DNA from: Hadesarchaea archaeon
Lineage (GTDB): Archaea; Hadarchaeota; Hadarchaeia; Hadarchaeales; Hadarchaeaceae
Assembly: GCA_014361095.1 (NCBI GenBank)
Contig: JACIWF010000024.1
Coordinates: 1-13,363, forward strand
Reading direction: 5' to 3'
DNA length: 13,363 bases
Below are positions 5,448 through 12,887 of this stretch, piece by piece (position 1 is the stretch's first letter; every line of letters begins with the position of its first letter). The notes under the pieces were generated by a model. The model did no database searches and was not told where the DNA came from. It saw nothing but the letters and a program-made list of their open reading frames with translations. The position numbers were made by a program, and so were the translations under genes.

Positions 5448-5523
5448 CTACCCCACCGGGCTACCGAAACTATTTCTTCCTGCAACATTAATCTATTTGC
5501 TTTTTTCCTTTAGACCAGCGAGT

Positions 5524-6084
5524 TCAATGTTTCCTGAGATAATCGATGAGATCTTCTGAAATCAGTGGTTTTCCTCCCGCCAGTGGAAAGGCGTAGGGGA
5601 GAATATTCGAATATCCTGGCTCAATCTGAATTTCCAAGCCCACCTGAACCGGTATCTCTTCCAGCCTCTTCCCCAAGCTTATCTGCCTGGCAACGTAGAC
5701 CGCACCGTCGATGGCGAACTGGTGCCGCCCGATGTTGCGCTTCAGGGCCCTGGGCAGCTTCTTAGATAGCAGTTCCCTCGTCCGGCCCAAGGGTGGATCA
5801 TTTCCTAGGATTCCACCGATCAGGATTAAGGACCTGCCCTCGAGGTCCTCCGGAGATAGGGACTTCCTAGCCAGAGGATCGAGCAGTACCATTTCCTCCT
5901 CCCGGAAGATTTCGAGCGCGCTTTTTCTCTCCACCCTTGCAATCTTGGCTAACCTTCGATAATCAGCTGCCCTTCTGACGTTGCTTATCAGCAGGTCCTC
6001 TCCGGCGATCTTCGCCGAGCTGGAATACTCGATGTAAAGCCATTCGCTGAGCTTCGGCTCAAGGTGCTCGATCACCAGCCACAT
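5524..6084 (-). CDS. SFM1-like SPOUT methyltransferase (DUF431 family)
   Basis: The 186-residue protein resembles the DUF431/SFM1 family of SPOUT-fold, S-adenosylmethionine-dependent methyltransferases. Key segments are LILIGGILGNDPPLGRTRELL, RNIGRHQFAIDGAVYVARQI, the LEEIPVQVGLEIQIE stretch and the LPYAFPL end. Knotted SPOUT enzymes bind SAM in the C-terminal loops. Yeast Sfm1 methylates an arginine of ribosomal protein uS3; the archaeal substrate is unknown and could be RNA or protein. The ATG at 6084 starts 9 nt after the flavoprotein stop, so it is likely the third gene of the pgk operon. Confidence 0.8.
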   Translation of the reverse strand: MWLVIEHLEPKLSEWLYIEYSSSAKIAGEDLLISNVRRAADYRRLAKIARVERKSALEIFREEEMVLLDPLARKSLSPEDLEGRSLILIGGILGNDPPLGRTRELLSKKLPRALKRNIGRHQFAIDGAVYVARQISLGKRLEEIPVQVGLEIQIEPGYSNILPYAFPLAGGKPLISEDLIDYLRKH

Positions 6085-6093
6085 GTTCCCCGC

Positions 6094-7419
6094 TTACCTT
6101 CTCCGAAGCAGCGCCTCTGCAGCCACCACCAGAGGATCGATACTGTCGCTCACGGGAGGCGCATAACAGTAATCGACCTTGGAGAGTTCCTTGGTCGTCA
6201 TTCCCTTCCTGATCGCCAGCGCCAGCCTGTTGGCCCGTTCCGCGGCGCCGGTGCCGATGAACTGACCGCCCAGCAGCCTCTGCTCTTTTCTCTCGGCGAC
6301 CAGCCTGATGGTCACCGGCTCGGCTCCGGCAAAGTAATGCGGTTTACTGAGGCACCTCACCCGCGCTGAAACGGTCTCAATGCCTGCCTCCTTGGCTGCG
6401 GTCGGGGTCAGCCCCACTGAAGCGACCTCCAACCCCCCGGCCATGGTGACGACGGCGTTCAGGACTCCATCGAAGATCTCATCGCCTCCGGCCGCGTTGA
6501 TTCCGGCGACCCTTCCCATCCTGATGGCTGTGGTGGCCAGCTGACTTCTCACCGGTCTCCCCGTAATCAAACACCGGGCTTCAGCACAGTCGCCGATCGC
6601 GTAGATATCCGGATTGCTGGTGCGGAGGTGATCGTCAACCGCTATCATCTTCGTCGGCCCCAGCGACAGACCTGCCTTCACGGCAAGCTCTACCTCTGGT
6701 TTCACTCCTATCGCCATGATCACTAGGTCGGCCGGAATCTCCTCCCCGTCAAGGACCACCGAGCTGACCTTTCCCTCGCCGCGCAGCTCCTTCACCGCCT
6801 TGGAACAGATGACGCGAACTCCCGACTTAACGAGTCGCTCGGCCACGATCTCGGCCATGTCGGGATCGAGCATCCCGGGCAGGATGCTGGGCAGCATTTC
6901 CACTAGGGCAACGTCAAGGCCACGCTCCTTCAAGGCACTGGCAGTCTCCACGCCGATAGGGCCGGCTCCGACCACCACGGCTTTATTTGCGCCCGGCAGC
7001 GCCGCGAGAATCCTCTCGCCATCCTCGATCGTCCTCAGGCTGAAAATATTGTCTAGGTCTATCCCTGAAATCTTCGGCCTCAGGGCCACGCTGCCGGTGG
7101 CGAGGATCAGCTTATCATAAGGTATCCTTTCCTCCCGATTTGTCTTGAGGTCAAGAACCTCCACCATTTTTTCCCCCACATCAATGGCCTTGGCTTCAAC
7201 CCCCAAACGGACATTAACACCATGGAGCCTCGGCGCGGTTTCCACAAGGTCGCCGAGCTCCCGAACTTCACCGCCGATGACAAAGGGGAGGCCGCAGGGG
7301 TGATAGGTGGCGTAGCTCCTGCGCTCAATGACGGTGATCTCGGCATCGCGGTTGTAGAGCCTGGCCGTGGCCGCCGCGGTCAGACCCGCCGACTGGAAGC
7401 CAATGACCACAATTCTCAA
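6094..7419 (-). CDS. CoA-disulfide reductase / NAD(P)H oxidase-type FAD flavoprotein
   Basis: The 441-residue protein is a class III pyridine nucleotide-disulfide oxidoreductase. The N-terminal VVIGFQSAG is the FAD dinucleotide fold, with a loop that departs from the usual GG-A-AG. YHPCGLP places the redox Cys at about residue 42. VVVGAGPIGVETA is the NAD(P)H fold, IYAIGDCAE the second FAD motif, and YAPPVSDSIDPL the conserved C-terminal segment near the partner active site. Family members reduce CoA-disulfide or polysulfide, or oxidise NADH with oxygen; sequence alone cannot separate these. The TTG start at 7419 lies 3 nt after the pgk stop, with GGAG inside the end of pgk, indicating coupling. 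Confidence 0.87.
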   Translation of the reverse strand: MRIVVIGFQSAGLTAAATARLYNRDAEITVIERRSYATYHPCGLPFVIGGEVRELGDLVETAPRLHGVNVRLGVEAKAIDVGEKMVEVLDLKTNREERIPYDKLILATGSVALRPKISGIDLDNIFSLRTIEDGERILAALPGANKAVVVGAGPIGVETASALKERGLDVALVEMLPSILPGMLDPDMAEIVAERLVKSGVRVICSKAVKELRGEGKVSSVVLDGEEIPADLVIMAIGVKPEVELAVKAGLSLGPTKMIAVDDHLRTSNPDIYAIGDCAEARCLITGRPVRSQLATTAIRMGRVAGINAAGGDEIFDGVLNAVVTMAGGLEVASVGLTPTAAKEAGIETVSARVRCLSKPHYFAGAEPVTIRLVAERKEQRLLGGQFIGTGAAERANRLALAIRKGMTTKELSKVDYCYAPPVSDSIDPLVVAAEALLRRR

Positions 7420-7422
7420 GGA

Positions 7423-8673
7423 CTATCTCCTCTGCCGAAGCCGCTTGGAATAAAGCAGCGCCTCTATGCCTGGCATCGGCTCCCCGGAAAGGAAGCTCAC
7501 GGCCGCCCCGCCGCCCGTGCTCACATGATCTATCTTGCTGGCAACTCCTGCCTCGTTTACTATGGTGACGGTGTGCCCGCCGCCGAAGACCTTGAAGGCC
7601 TTGGAATTGGCTGCCGCCCGGTAGAGTTCCAGCGTCCCGCGCTCGTAACCCTTTCTTTCAAAAACACCCATCGGTCCCTTGACCACAATCGTCTTGGCTT
7701 CGGCCAGAAACTTGGAATAGTAGGCAACCGTCTTTGGACCAACATCGAGCAGCTCCACGTTCATCGGCAGTTCCTCAACCGCAATCACCTTGGGCTTGCC
7801 TTGGACATCGACAACAAAATCCAGCGGGGTTTTTATCAGATGGGCGTGGTTGGAGTAAATTACCTTGGCGCGGTCAACCAGCTTGAGATAGCTCTTGTCG
7901 GAAATCAGCTTGACATTGGGACCACCGATGTCCTTTCCAGAGACCATGAGGAAGATGTTGGCCAGAAGCCCGCCGGTGAGGACAGTGTCAACCAGCCCCT
8001 TGCTGAGCGAGTGTTCCAAGATCTTTATCGTGTCATCGACTTTAGCCCCGCCCAGCATGTAGACGCAGGGGTGCTCTGGATTCAGCGCCCTAGTCATCCT
8101 CTTGACCTCTCTTTCCATCACCCTCCCGGCGTAGGAGGGAAGCACCGCCGCAAACCCGATTATCGAGGCGTGGGGCCTCTGCGCCGCGGCAAAGGCGTCG
8201 TTGACGAAAATCTGCGCCAGCGGTGCCAGGTTCTGCACCAACCTGGTCTTGGCCTGATCCTGCATTGAACGGGCCACCGGCTCCTCGGCCAGGTAGCGGA
8301 CGTTCTCGAGCAAAATTGCCTCCCCGGGCTTCAGCTCCTTTATCGCCTGGGCCACAGGTTCGCCGTAGAAGAGGTCCTTCAGATACTTGATCTTTATGCC
8401 TGTGGCTTTGCTCAAGAGCTCGGCATGTTGCTCCAAGGTGGTGAAATCATCGTCGCCCAAACGACCTTGGTGGGCGAGCAGGACCAGCTTGGCACCCTTG
8501 GAAGCCAGCTCCTTTATCGTCACCGCTGAGGCCTTGATCCTGGTGTCATCCAAAATCTTGCCGCTGACGGGATCCATTGGGGAGTTGATATCAATCCTTA
8601 CGATCACGGTCTTGTCCTTAACATCGGCTTCGTCCAGAGTGGGTAAATCCTCTATCATACCACCCAACGCCAT
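7423..8673 (-). CDS. pgk: Phosphoglycerate kinase, archaeal type
   Basis: The 416-residue cytosolic enzyme interconverts 1,3-bisphosphoglycerate and ADP with 3-phosphoglycerate and ATP in glycolysis and gluconeogenesis. VIVRIDINSPMDP is the family signature near the N-terminus, LLAHQGR follows, and the archaeal PHASIIGFA region binds substrate. YMLGGAKVDD and VVKGPMGVFE belong to the nucleotide domain, and FGGGHTVTIV followed by STGGGAAVSFLSG closes the active site. ATG at 8673 is used; ATG at 8658 is an alternative nearer the usual archaeal N-terminus. It leads a three-gene minus-strand operon and is divergent from rbkR, with a TATA-like CTTTAA near 8690-8695. Confidence 0.95.
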   Translation of the reverse strand: MALGGMIEDLPTLDEADVKDKTVIVRIDINSPMDPVSGKILDDTRIKASAVTIKELASKGAKLVLLAHQGRLGDDDFTTLEQHAELLSKATGIKIKYLKDLFYGEPVAQAIKELKPGEAILLENVRYLAEEPVARSMQDQAKTRLVQNLAPLAQIFVNDAFAAAQRPHASIIGFAAVLPSYAGRVMEREVKRMTRALNPEHPCVYMLGGAKVDDTIKILEHSLSKGLVDTVLTGGLLANIFLMVSGKDIGGPNVKLISDKSYLKLVDRAKVIYSNHAHLIKTPLDFVVDVQGKPKVIAVEELPMNVELLDVGPKTVAYYSKFLAEAKTIVVKGPMGVFERKGYERGTLELYRAAANSKAFKVFGGGHTVTIVNEAGVASKIDHVSTGGGAAVSFLSGEPMPGIEALLYSKRLRQRR

Positions 8674-8699
8674 TTTATCGGGAGTCTCTTAAAGGTTGC

Positions 8700-8762
8700 T
8701 GGAAAATGAAAAATAACCTCGGCTGCTGTGTTCCAATTTTTAGACGTGTTCCATTTTTGGAA
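8700..8762. promoter_or_regulatory. Cluster of four TTCCA/TGGAA half-sites, candidate RbkR operator
   Basis: TGGAA at 8700-8704, TTCCA at 8731-8735 and 8749-8753, and TGGAA at 8758-8762 crowd into 63 bp of the divergent pgk/rbkR region. The last two form a perfect inverted repeat with a TTTT spacer, directly beside the rbkR TATA box. The two TTCCA copies are part of an 18-bp-spaced GTGTTCCA direct repeat (8728-8735, 8746-8753). The position is ideal for autoregulation by the neighbouring RbkR; the assignment to RbkR is inference. Confidence 0.45.
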
Positions 8763-8773
8763 AGATTTAAAAG
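8761..8773 (+). promoter_or_regulatory. BRE/TATA element of the rbkR-rib operon
   Basis: AAAG followed by ATTTAAAAG lies about 31-43 bp before the rbkR ATG. The predicted start leaves a short leader carrying GAGGT (8795-8799). Confidence 0.6.
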
Positions 8774-8803
8774 GAAGCAGGATATCCCTTCATAGAGGTA
8801 GAC

Positions 8804-9466
8804 ATGCCCGAGAAGTCCTGGATTGAACTGCTGATGCTGCTGGCAGGGGAGGGGGCGACGAGGGAAGAGATCAGGATCTCATCCGCATCCCTGGCCAGGC
8901 ATTTCGGAGTCTCGAAGCAGACCGTCATCAGAAAGCTGGGCGAGCTGGAAGAACGATCACTGATCTCCCGCCGGGTTGAGCCCCGAGGACAGTTCATCAG
9001 GATAACCTCGGCAGGGATGTCGGCGCTGCGGGCGATGCATCAGGAGCTGGAGAAAATACTGAAACAGGAGCCGGCCAAAATCACCCTCACCGGGAAGGTG
9101 GTCACCGGCATGGGTGAGGGAAGCTACTATGTGGGACATCCCGGCTATTCAGAGCAGTTCAAGAGGGAACTCGGCTACCTGCCCTATCCCGGCACACTTG
9201 ACATCAAACTTGACCGGGCTTCGCTGGAACTCAAGGAAACTCTAATGCGGCTGCCATCGAAACAGGTTTCCGGGTTCAAAACCAGCGAGAGAACCTTTGG
9301 CCCGGTTAAGATCTTCCCCTCCAAGCTGAAGGGTGAAACGGGAGCCGTGGTTATTCCCAACCGAACCCACCATACCGACATCCTGGAGATCATTGCCCCG
9401 CACAACCTGAGGAAGGCCATTGGCTTGAAGGATGGCGACCCGGTTAAGGTGGAGGTGTTCCTATGA
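8804..9466 (+). CDS. rbkR: CTP-dependent riboflavin kinase / riboflavin regulator RbkR
   Basis: The 220-residue protein has two domains. Residues about 10-75 form a winged helix: ISSASLARHFGVSKQTVIRKL is the helix-turn-helix. From about residue 95 follows the archaeal RibK fold, with GEGSYYVGHPGYSEQF, LGYLPYPGTLDIKL and VVIPNRTHHTDILEIIAP, ending GLKDGDPVKVEV. Archaeal RibK phosphorylates riboflavin to FMN using CTP. Fused members (RbkR) also act as transcription factors for flavin genes, which fits its place as first gene of the rib operon. The ATG has GAGGT 4 nt upstream and overlaps no other gene. Its stop overlaps ribB (ATGA). Confidence 0.93.
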   Translation: MPEKSWIELLMLLAGEGATREEIRISSASLARHFGVSKQTVIRKLGELEERSLISRRVEPRGQFIRITSAGMSALRAMHQELEKILKQEPAKITLTGKVVTGMGEGSYYVGHPGYSEQFKRELGYLPYPGTLDIKLDRASLELKETLMRLPSKQVSGFKTSERTFGPVKIFPSKLKGETGAVVIPNRTHHTDILEIIAPHNLRKAIGLKDGDPVKVEVFL

Positions 9467-10143
9467 GCATTGACCGGGCTCTGGAAGCTTTACGGTCCGG
9501 AGAATTCCTGCTTCTCCATGACGGCAAAGATCGTGAGAATGAGGTCGACCTGATTATCCTAGCCGAGGCGGTCAAACCAGAACATGTGGCCACCATGAGG
9601 CGCGACGCCGGGGGACTGATCTGCGTGGCGCTTCACCCGAAGATAGCGGACAGCTTCGGCCTGCCCTACCTGACCGACATCTACCGAGAAGCCAGGTCAA
9701 AGTTCAAAATTTTGGAGGCAATATGGCCCAACGATATCCCCTACGACGAACGCTCGGCCTTCTCCATCACCGTGAACCACAGAAAGACGTTCACCGGGAT
9801 CACCGACGTGGATCGGGCACTGACCATCAGCGAGCTCGGCAAGCTCGGCGCCAAGGCGGCTGAACACAACTTGGTCGAGAAATTCGGGAAAGAGTTCCGA
9901 AGCCCGGGCCACGTCCATCTCCTCCGCGCAGCAGATGGGCTGCTCGCAGAAAGGAGAGGCCACACTGAGCTGGTGACCGCCCTCGCCGAACTCGCGGGTG
10001 TCACCCCGGTGGTGGCCATATGTGAGATGCTGGACTCGGAAACGAACCGCGCGCTGTCGAGGGAAAAGGCGAGGGAATATGGGACAAAACACGGCATAGA
10101 GTTCCTCGACGGTGTTGAGCTGATCAAGGAGGCTGGAACTTGA
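9463..10143 (+). CDS. ribB: 3,4-dihydroxy-2-butanone 4-phosphate synthase
   Basis: The 226-residue enzyme converts ribulose 5-phosphate to formate and the four-carbon precursor of the lumazine ring. Motifs are DGKDRENEVDLI near the N-terminus (acidic metal site), RRDAGGLICVAL, DERSAFSITVNHRKTFTGITDVDRALTI as three conserved blocks, FRSPGHVHLLRA and RRGHTEL with the catalytic His. It is a stand-alone RibB without a GTP cyclohydrolase II domain, as expected in archaea, which use the Arf route instead. The length is normal. It starts at ATG 9463 in a 4-nt overlap with rbkR and ends in a TTGA overlap with ribC. Confidence 0.95.
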   Translation: MSIDRALEALRSGEFLLLHDGKDRENEVDLIILAEAVKPEHVATMRRDAGGLICVALHPKIADSFGLPYLTDIYREARSKFKILEAIWPNDIPYDERSAFSITVNHRKTFTGITDVDRALTISELGKLGAKAAEHNLVEKFGKEFRSPGHVHLLRAADGLLAERRGHTELVTALAELAGVTPVVAICEMLDSETNRALSREKAREYGTKHGIEFLDGVELIKEAGT

Positions 10144-10601
10144 AAAGGGTTGGAATCGTTGACACCACCTTCGCGCGCTATAATATGGCCAGCGCTGCCA
10201 TCGATGAACTGAAACAGCTCTGCAGCGTCAAGGTGGAGCGCCGCACCGTCCCCGGAATCAAGGACCTGCCGGTTGAGGCCAAGAGACTGCTCGACGAGGG
10301 CAACGACATCGTCATGGCCTTCGGGATGCCGGGGGCCGAGCCCATCGACAAGCAGTGCGCCCACGAGGCCTCGCTGGGGTTAATCATGGCCCAGCTGCTG
10401 ACCAACAAACACATCATCGAGGTCTTCGTCTTTGCCGACGAGGCCAAGAGCGAGAAGGAACTCGCCATCCTGGCTGAGAACCGGGCGCGTGAGCACGCCC
10501 GAAACGTTTACCGCTTGCTCTTCAAACCCGAGGAGCTCACAAAACTGGCCGGCACCGGGCAGCGCGAAGGAGGCCCGGACGCCGGACCCCTGAGGAGGTG
10601 A
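10140..10601 (+). CDS. ribC: Riboflavin synthase, archaeal type
   Basis: The 153-residue protein belongs to the archaeal riboflavin synthase family, which is related to lumazine synthase and not to bacterial RibE. It dismutates two 6,7-dimethyl-8-ribityllumazine molecules into riboflavin and the pyrimidine substrate of RibH. Family features are VGIVDTTFARYNMASAAIDEL at the N-terminus, the RRTVPGIKDLPVEAKRLL segment, MAFGMPGAEPIDKQCAHEASLGL and IEVFVFADEAKSE. The TTG start lies inside the ribB stop. The ribH start follows 4 nt after its end. Its pairing with ribH is functional, since each enzyme uses the other's product. Confidence 0.93.
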   Translation: MKRVGIVDTTFARYNMASAAIDELKQLCSVKVERRTVPGIKDLPVEAKRLLDEGNDIVMAFGMPGAEPIDKQCAHEASLGLIMAQLLTNKHIIEVFVFADEAKSEKELAILAENRAREHARNVYRLLFKPEELTKLAGTGQREGGPDAGPLRR

Positions 10602-10605
10602 CAAA

Positions 10606-11019
10606 TTGGTAAAGCTAGGTCTAGCGGCCACGGAGTTCAACTTCGACATCGTCTCGCCGATGATCGAGTTTGCCAAGAGGCACGCGGACTTCCTCGGAGC
10701 CCAGATCGTCGCCGAGGTCATCGTCCCCGGAGTCTACGACCTGCCACTGGCGGCAAAAAAGCTGGTCCAGAGAAGCGATGTTGACGCGGTAGTGACTCTC
10801 GGTGCCGTGATCGAGGGTGAGACCGAACACGACGAGATAGTGATGCAGCACGCGTCGAGAAAGCTCATCGACCTCTCCGTTGAATATGGCAAGCCGGTGA
10901 CGCTCGGCATCTCAGGACCGGGAATGACGCGCCTGCAGGCCATGGAAAGGGTCACCGACTACGCCAGAAGATCCGTGGAGGCCGCGGTCAAGATGGTCAA
11001 GCGCCTCGAGAAGGTGTGA
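10606..11019 (+). CDS. ribH: 6,7-dimethyl-8-ribityllumazine synthase
   Basis: The 137-residue enzyme condenses the RibB product with the ribitylaminopyrimidine to form lumazine, usually as a pentamer or 60-subunit shell. LGLAATEFNFDIVSPMIEFA is the N-terminal substrate-binding part, VPGVYDLPLAAKKL follows, LGAVIEGETEHDEIV contains the catalytic His, and GISGPGMTRLQA is the conserved C-terminal phosphate region. The TTG start is supported by a strong GGAGGTG 5 nt upstream (10594-10600), the best ribosome-binding site in the operon. The stop overlaps arfB in GTGA. Confidence 0.95.
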   Translation: MVKLGLAATEFNFDIVSPMIEFAKRHADFLGAQIVAEVIVPGVYDLPLAAKKLVQRSDVDAVVTLGAVIEGETEHDEIVMQHASRKLIDLSVEYGKPVTLGISGPGMTRLQAMERVTDYARRSVEAAVKMVKRLEKV

Positions 11020-11675
11020 GGTTGGGCGAAGTCGGCATTCTGGCGCTGGGCTCGCACCAAGAGAAGCACGGGGCAGCCCTTCCCCCCGACACCGACGCCC
11101 GGCTAGCTTCCCACGTGGCCCAGGAGGCGGCACAGCGAGCCGGGGCGAGGTTTCTGGGCGTTCTCAGCTCATCCTACGAGCTCCCGGAGATAGACACCGG
11201 CGAGCACCAAACACTGGACCAGGTGAAGGATGAGCTTCGCCGGGCACTGCTCTACGCGAAGCAGGAGCTAGGAATTGATCGGGTCGTCATCGTCAACGGT
11301 CACGGTGGTAACGGGGTTCTGCGGGAGTGGATCCCGATCCTCGAGGAAGAGCTGGGCATGCGACTTCACTTCAACAACACCATCATCGACCTTGAGGGGC
11401 CGCACGCCGGCACCGGGGAACTCAGCATGGGGGCGGCCATCGGAATAACGGATGAGTCAAGGCTGGTCGAGCACTCCGACTTCTCGAAATATCCAGAGGT
11501 GGCCTTCATCGGACTGAAAAGCGTCCGGGAGAAATACCGGTGGGCGGAGGAGCAGGCCCGGGAGGTCGAGAGGCTGGGGCTCAGGATAGATAGATATTTG
11601 GGGGAGAAGCTCCTAGAGTGCGCCATAGTTGATGTCGTCAACGATGTGCGTGAAATTTCCCGCGAGGATGACTGA
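11016..11675 (+). CDS. arfB: 2-amino-5-formylamino-6-ribosylaminopyrimidin-4(3H)-one 5'-monophosphate deformylase
   Basis: The 219-residue protein is a creatininase-family metal hydrolase. LGSHQEKHGAALPPDTDA near the N-terminus supplies the Glu, His and Asp metal ligands, VNGHGGNG the middle His-Gly-Gly motif, and EGPHAGTGELSMGAAIGI the downstream His and Glu. In archaea ArfB removes the formyl group left by GTP cyclohydrolase III (ArfA), producing the substrate of ArfC. Its place at the end of the flavin cluster supports this role over creatininase. The GTG start overlaps the ribH stop. The malic enzyme gene follows 2 nt after its end. ArfA itself is not in the window. Confidence 0.92.
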   Translation: MRLGEVGILALGSHQEKHGAALPPDTDARLASHVAQEAAQRAGARFLGVLSSSYELPEIDTGEHQTLDQVKDELRRALLYAKQELGIDRVVIVNGHGGNGVLREWIPILEEELGMRLHFNNTIIDLEGPHAGTGELSMGAAIGITDESRLVEHSDFSKYPEVAFIGLKSVREKYRWAEEQAREVERLGLRIDRYLGEKLLECAIVDVVNDVREISREDD

Positions 11676-11677
11676 CC

Positions 11678-12838
11678 ATGAGCCTGAAGGAAGAAGCCCT
11701 GGCCCTGCACCGCAGATACCGGGGTAAAATTGCCACTTCGGTCAAAGTGCCTTTGAGGACGCAAAGGGACCTCGTGCTCGCCTACACTCCGGGCGTGGCC
11801 GAGGTCAGCCGGGAGATCGTCAGAAACCCGGAGAGCGTCTTTGAATACACCTCCAAGTGGAACACCATTGCCGTGGTCACCGACGGCAGCCGGGTGCTTG
11901 GTCTGGGCAATATCGGGCCTGAGGCGGCGCTGCCCGTGATGGAGGGGAAGGCGGCTCTCTTCAAGGAGTTCGGCGGCGTGGACGCGGTGCCGCTCTGTCT
12001 GTCCACCCAGAAGGCAGAAGAGATCGTTGAGATCGTGAAAAATGTCTCACCCGGCTTCGGCGGCATCAACCTTGAGGACATAGAGACGCCGAAGGTGCTT
12101 GAGATCAAGGAAAGGTTGATTAAAGAGCTGGACATCCCGGTCTTCCACGACGACGGTGACGGTACCGCGGTGGTCGCCCTTGCAGGATTGTTCAACGCGA
12201 TGAAGGTCGTAGGAAAGAAAATTGAAGAGGTCACCATCGCCATCGCTGGCGCGGGTTCGGCTGGCTATGAAATCGCCAGAATTTTGCACCGGGTCGGGGC
12301 AAGAAAAATCGTCGTGGTTGATTCCAAGGGGATCATCCACCGGGGCAGAAGGGAGGGAATGAACCGGTTCAAGGAGGAGCTGGCCAGGATTACCAATCCC
12401 GAAAACATCACCGGAAAGCTGGATGACGCCCTGGATGGCGCCGACGTCTTCATTGGCGTCTCCTCAATCCCTAACCTGATCAATCCCGAGCTGATAAGAA
12501 GGATGGCCAAGGACCCGATCATCTTCGCCCTGACGAACCCCGATCCCGAGATACTTCCCGACGTGGCCCGGCGGGCTGGAGCCAGCGTGGTCGCCACCGG
12601 CAGCTCACAGTATCCCAACCAGGCCAACAACCTCCTCGTCTTCCCGGGCTTCTTCCGTGGGTTGCTTGACGCTCGAGCTAGGCTGGTGACCGACGAGATG
12701 AAGATCGCTGCCGCCGAGGCGATTGCCGGGCTGGTCAGGAAGAAAGAGCTCAGCGCTGATCACATCTTACCCCAAGCGGTGGATAGAAAAATTGCCCTCA
12801 AGGTCGCCGCAGCGGTGGCTAAATCGGCGGAGAAATAA
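11678..12838 (+). CDS. NAD(P)-dependent malic enzyme, short form
   Basis: The 386-residue protein decarboxylates malate to pyruvate. It has the short malic domain plus an NAD(P)-binding domain, without the phosphotransacetylase-like tail of bacterial MaeB. Motifs are LAYTPGVAEVSREI near residue 35, TDGSRVLGLGNIGPEAALPVMEGKAALF in three conserved pieces, GINLEDIE, the dinucleotide fold IAIAGAGSAGYEIAR, FALTNPDPE, and SSQYPNQANNLLVFPGFFRGLL. The usual FHDDQHGTA or FHDDQQGTA segment reads FHDDGDGTA here, keeping both Asp ligands. The ATG lies 2 nt after arfB, so it probably shares the flavin transcript, an unexpected partner for carbon metabolism. Confidence 0.9.
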   Translation: MSLKEEALALHRRYRGKIATSVKVPLRTQRDLVLAYTPGVAEVSREIVRNPESVFEYTSKWNTIAVVTDGSRVLGLGNIGPEAALPVMEGKAALFKEFGGVDAVPLCLSTQKAEEIVEIVKNVSPGFGGINLEDIETPKVLEIKERLIKELDIPVFHDDGDGTAVVALAGLFNAMKVVGKKIEEVTIAIAGAGSAGYEIARILHRVGARKIVVVDSKGIIHRGRREGMNRFKEELARITNPENITGKLDDALDGADVFIGVSSIPNLINPELIRRMAKDPIIFALTNPDPEILPDVARRAGASVVATGSSQYPNQANNLLVFPGFFRGLLDARARLVTDEMKIAAAEAIAGLVRKKELSADHILPQAVDRKIALKVAAAVAKSAEK

Positions 12839-12859
12839 ATCGCGAAATTTTCACAAGAC

Positions 12860-12866
12860 TTATAAC
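12860..12866 (+). promoter_or_regulatory. TATA-like box of the aminotransferase gene
   Basis: TTATAAC lies 22-28 bp before ATG 12888, predicting a leaderless message. It sits between TTTTCAC (12848-12854) and GTGAAATTT (12880-12888), an imperfect inverted pair. Confidence 0.5.
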
Positions 12867-12887
12867 TGGATTAAATCAGTGAAATTT

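Larger units (their letters stand above)
5327..5462 (-). tRNA. tRNA-Gln (anticodon TTG) with three BHB introns
   Basis: The acceptor stem is AGCCCGG (5462-5456) with CCGGGCT, discriminator A and encoded CCA (5329-5327). The anticodon arm is uninterrupted: CGGGC-CTTTGGA-GCCTG, with anticodon TTG at 5405-5407. Introns lie in the D-loop (5427-5447), between the T-stem and T-loop (53/54; 5371-5388) and within the T-loop (59/60; 5344-5364). Removing 21, 18 and 21 nt leaves a 76-nt tRNA with D-loop TAGTGGTCAA and T-arm GGCGG-TTCGAAT-CCGCC, a standard archaeal tRNA-Gln. The last two introns are separated by only 6 exon bases. Promoter evidence upstream is weak (AAATAGATTAA around 5488-5498). Confidence 0.9.

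Noticed and set aside
7222..8268. 348-codon plus-strand open frame
   Set aside because: It is a shadow of phosphoglycerate kinase and the flavoprotein on the other strand, both of which show complete family motifs, and it spans the junction of the two.
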